Position numbers and translations under genes: made by a program. Of a stretch of DNA of 64,000 bases, positions 60,756 through 64,000 are shown in pieces. The first letter of the stretch is position 1; every line of letters begins with the position of its first letter. The notes under the pieces were generated by a model that had not been told where the DNA came from, did not search any database, and saw only the letters and a list, made by a program, of their open reading frames with translations. Source of the stretch: Bilabrum cf. latius (lineage: Eukaryota; Bigyra: Bicosoecida; Bigyra; Bicosoecida); the NCBI GenBank assembly GCA_965178125.1, contig OZ237740.1:1116001-1180000 (forward strand), written 5' to 3'.

Positions 60756-63700
60756 ATGGATGTTGACTTGACGGATGCCGCACTTGGCCGTGAAGAGAAG
60801 CACATCGCAGGACAGAGAGCAGTCAGCCCCCCACCAACAGCTAGCGGCAACTACAATGCCCAAAAGGACAGCCATGGCGCAGCGACTGGAGCCAACACTG
60901 GGTATGAAAGTGCATCTACGCAACCGCAAACTTTAGGGAGCGAAGGGGCCGTCGGAAGGGGCTCGACCAATGATAGTCCTACCAGTAGCCTGCGGGACGC
61001 AGGTATGGACCCGGTCGAAGCAGCGGAATCCAGCTCATCAAGCAGTCAGCAAGACAGGGCTAGTGGTAGAATAGCAAGTGTGCGGTAGCCTCCCCTTCCA
61101 GACCACCAAGTCGGATTCTCCTCTCCTGCAACTGCCTCGGCAACCCAGCAAGCGCAAGACGCTCTCTCCGAGTATGCCCAGGATTCCCACGCATGGATCG
61201 AGTTGCAAAGCCCGGAGGGGTGGGCCTACTACGAAAATCAATCCACTGGCGAGACCAAGTGGGCAGGCGAAGGCGATTGGGAGCGGCTCTCGACCGAGGA
61301 GGGCCACCCGTATTGGTTCAACGCAACGACTGCGGTCTCGGTCTGGGACGACCCTGACGAGATCGCCGCGGGACCCGTTTCGCTGCAACAAATGCACGGA
61401 ATGGTCACAGGGGCACAAAGTGCCGGCGACGAGGCAGAGCAGCCGGGCGCCGGAGTGCTCGGCCCCGCGGGAAGCACGGAACAGGCGCCCCCGCCGATCG
61501 CCCCTGGTCATCATCGCGCCACAGAGCAGCACGACCCGGAGCGATTGCCATCAGACGCCCAGCCGCCGACTTTGCCCTCCGCCAGGGATCCCCCGCTGCC
61601 GCCGCAGTCTCCCTTCGGGCTGGCATCTGCTGCATCCGCGGCCAGCTCCGGGATGCAGTCCCTGAGGACCCCGGTTGCAACCCCCCTGCCCGACTCCCTT
61701 GCCTACCACGAGCACGACCAGATGAGCCCAATGCCCCGGCGCTCGCTCGCTGCGGCGCTTGATGCCGGCTCCACCCCCGTGGGAGGGCGGGGGGGAGCAT
61801 CTTACGCCCACACCCACCCTCAAGCCCAAGCGGTGGGCGGAAGGGTGGGGTCTCGGTCCGCCGCCCCGCTGCAGCGCACGGGATCTGGGATCAACCCCCG
61901 GACTCCCCTCGACACCGCGCAGGCGCGTTCTCGCGGACCCGCTGTTCCCCACACGACCAAGGTCAGGGCAAGAGGCAGGGACACTCACTCGCAGCCCAAG
62001 TCTAGGAGTGGTCGCAAGAGGAGAGAGCGCGCCCTCTCGGCGGACATGGGGGCCTACGAGGCGGCGAGGGCGTAGGGGCTGCTGCACGGCGAGGAGCTGC
62101 AGGTGGGACCCGCGGGGCTGTACGCCGAGGACGAGGGGGGGGTGGGTGGCGGTCGCGGGGCCAGGCGAGACAGGCGTAGGAGGAGGCACCGCCGGGGTGG
62201 CAGCGGGGGGGTTAGCGACAGGGGCAGGGCCAGGGGTATTGGATCTCGTGATGAACACTATGTGCGCTCGCTCGCTGGAGGTAGCCTGGGTTCCATGGAT
62301 GGGCTGCAGGGACAGGGGCAGGGGTTGGGGTTGGGACGCATTGGCGGGTTGCATGGCGGTGTAGATCATCGGCACGGCGTGAAATAGGGGGGTTTCGTGG
62401 ATAACGACGACGACGAGGAGGAGGAGGACGGTTCAGGGTCGGTCCGATCCCGGCTCTCCTTCCGGGACGATCGCACGAGGGAGGGGGGCTCGAGGCGGGG
62501 GCAGCTGATGCTGGACGAGCATGCGGGTGAGGGCAGGGGGCGGTGGGGGGCGCGGAGGACTCGATCCCAGCGCGCGGGGGAGGGCACCGACCGGTGGTCC
62601 CCCGTGCAGCACAGAGGAGGTTTCTTCGAGGGGGGTAGGCGAGGCGGCGAGTTGGGAGGGGCTCGGTTGGGGCTGGGGCGAGGGGGTCAGTTCGACGAGT
62701 ACGGTGACCTCGATGGCAGCCCAGGCGGCGGGTCGCTTGGACGAGCCGGCGATCGGTACGAGGCCGGGCCAGGCAGTGCCAACGGGCGCCGCCGAGGGAG
62801 GGCGATGACTCGCGAGGAGCGGGCTAGGGCCTCGCTGGAGGAGGAAGCAGCCATCCACAGAGCTGCAGCGAGGCACGCGCGGGCTGCTGCCGAGGCCATG
62901 GATCGGCGGGCCATGGAACACGCCCGGCTTCTCCTCGCGGGGCAGCTGGGTATGGGCGGCAGCATGGGTATGGGTATGGGCATGGGAGGGTTCGGCGCCG
63001 CAGGCAGCCAGGCCGCTGCTGCCGCAGCCGCGGCCGCTGCAGCCGCTGTGACGGCCCGCGGCGGGGGAGCGGGGTCACAGCACGCGGCAATGGCGGCCGC
63101 GGCGGCGGCAGCTGCGGCTGCAGCCAGTCCACGCCCCGGTGCAGGTATGGGCATGGGCGGGGGCATGGGCGGGGGCCTGCTGGGTGGCCCTGCGGCAGAC
63201 CCACGCATGCTGCGAGGTGATAGGGGCGGGGGTGGGGGCGTGGGCGCGCGGGAGCAAGAGGGCATGACGTCTCTGCGCAAAGGGGGTCGATCGAGGACCA
63301 GGAGTCGCGGGATGGGGCGGTCGGCCAGAGGCAGGAACAAGCGCAGGGGCATGGACAGGGGCATGGACAGGAGCATGGACAGTGGCAGGGGCAGGGGCAG
63401 GGGCAAGGCGGCGGCCACGTCAGGGAGCTCGAGCGAAGGCGGCCAGGGGCAGGGGCTGCGAGCGGGGGACAAGCAGTCCAGGAGGGATCGAGCGAGCCAT
63501 GGCCAGGGCAGGGGCCGGGGCCGGGGCCGGGGTCGCCGTGATTTCGACTCCGAGTCCGACAGCGAGGAGAGCAGCGATGACAGCGAGCTGGAGGAGTACG
63601 CGGAGGAGCTGCTGCAGGACGCGGGCAAGGGTCCTGCGGCGAGGCTGTTGGAGGCACTGTCTGGTGGGGTAAACACTCTCTGGTCCTCGGTGCAGGGGGC

Positions 63701-64000
63701 CTGCGCCCGGCCGAAAGGGGGTGCCCTGCCGCGGACGCAGGCCGAGGCAGAGGCGGCAGAGGAAGCGGCTCGCGCGGAGGGTGGCAGCATCGCGGGATAG
63801 GGCCCGTCCGGGGCGGGCGCCCACCGCGTGGTGCAGGGGGTGAGGGAGGCCGTCGGGGCAGACAACACCGTGATGGTGCTGGGGAACAGCGGCAGCGGCA
63901 GGGGGGGGGGGGGTGCTCAGGAATCGGGAACCGGTGGCAAGGGCGGGGACGGGTTCGCACCGCAGAGCCGGGCGGCCAAGGGATAGGAAGGAGAGGAGGA
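60756..64000 (+). CDS. WW-domain protein with long low-complexity tail (3' end outside window)
   Basis: The frame is open from ATG 60756 to the window end (over 1080 residues) if TAGs at 61086, 62073, 62385, 63798 and 63984 are Gln. Two WW-like modules lie side by side near residues 150-205: WIELQSPEGWAYYENQSTGE with TKWAG, and GHPYWFNATTAVSVWDDPDE. WW domains bind Pro-rich peptides. The rest is low complexity: Pro/Ser linker, an Arg/Gly-rich stretch, a helix REERARASLEEEAAIHRAAA, a Gly-Met repeat with poly-Ala, an Arg/Gly/Met repeat (RGMDRGMDRSMDSGRGRGRG) and an acidic helix. RGG-like content hints at RNA binding, which is inference. No terminator is seen before position 64000. Confidence 0.65.

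Overview
This 64 kb window is nuclear DNA from a GC-rich unicellular eukaryote. It carries about 22 protein genes on both strands. Introns are short (86-204 nt, GT...AG, donors mostly GTGAG/GTAAG). The gene set is eukaryotic housekeeping: RIO1, MON2, taspase-1, phosphomannose isomerase, p24/TMED, tubulin cofactor A, Prp43, COQ6, CSN3, PPR, RING, WW and ankyrin proteins. The lineage cannot be named from sequence alone.

The main result is the genetic code. Nearly every gene is broken by in-frame TAG codons but never by TAA or TGA. I count about 90 in-frame TAGs in 21 of 22 coding regions. All 21 gene ends inside the window use TGA (18) or TAA (3), and none uses TAG. Several TAGs sit where the protein family has a conserved glutamine. 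The clearest is the metal-ligand Gln of phosphomannose isomerase (LSI-Q-AHP, TAG at 23860). Others are the Gln of UNC93 'YNTAQ' (51096) and of MON2 'aIQRL' (10860). I therefore read UAG as Gln, with UAA and UGA as stops. All gene models below use that code; under the standard code the window falls apart into fragments.

Layout. 1-1707: GH32-like sugar hydrolase (+, 5' end outside). 1875-4844: RIO1 kinase (-). 5109-9831: secreted clan-A-like glycoside hydrolase (-), interrupted in an exon by a 2.74 kb pogo-type DNA transposon (6535-9278) whose own transposase (+) also uses TAG as sense. 10566-19487: MON2 (+). 19597-23243: taspase-1 with a very long RS-containing insert (-). It is divergent from PMI (23371-25179, +) across 127 bp. 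25350-26330: NTF2-like protein (+). 26455-35702: giant PPR protein (-). 36351-37280: p24 cargo receptor (-), whose second codon is TAG. 37570-38972: tandem ubiquitin-like/Cys-rich protein (-). 39701-42616: unrecognised repeat-rich protein (+). 42761-43435: tubulin cofactor A (-). 43576-45807: Prp43 helicase (-). 45888-47278: membrane RING-H2 protein (+). 47601-49238: COQ6 (+). 49524-51203: UNC93-type transporter (-). 51498-53478: CSN3-like PCI protein (-). 53624-55744: WW-like/ankyrin protein (-). 56005-58280: coiled-coil protein (-). 58970-60604: thioredoxin-GAF fusion (+). 60756 to the window end: WW-domain protein (+, open at 3' end).

There is no operon logic. Neighbours are functionally unrelated, and most gene pairs are separated by only 100-700 bp. 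I saw no convincing rRNA, tRNA, CRISPR or plasmid feature. No suppressor tRNA-Gln(CUA) was found in this window.
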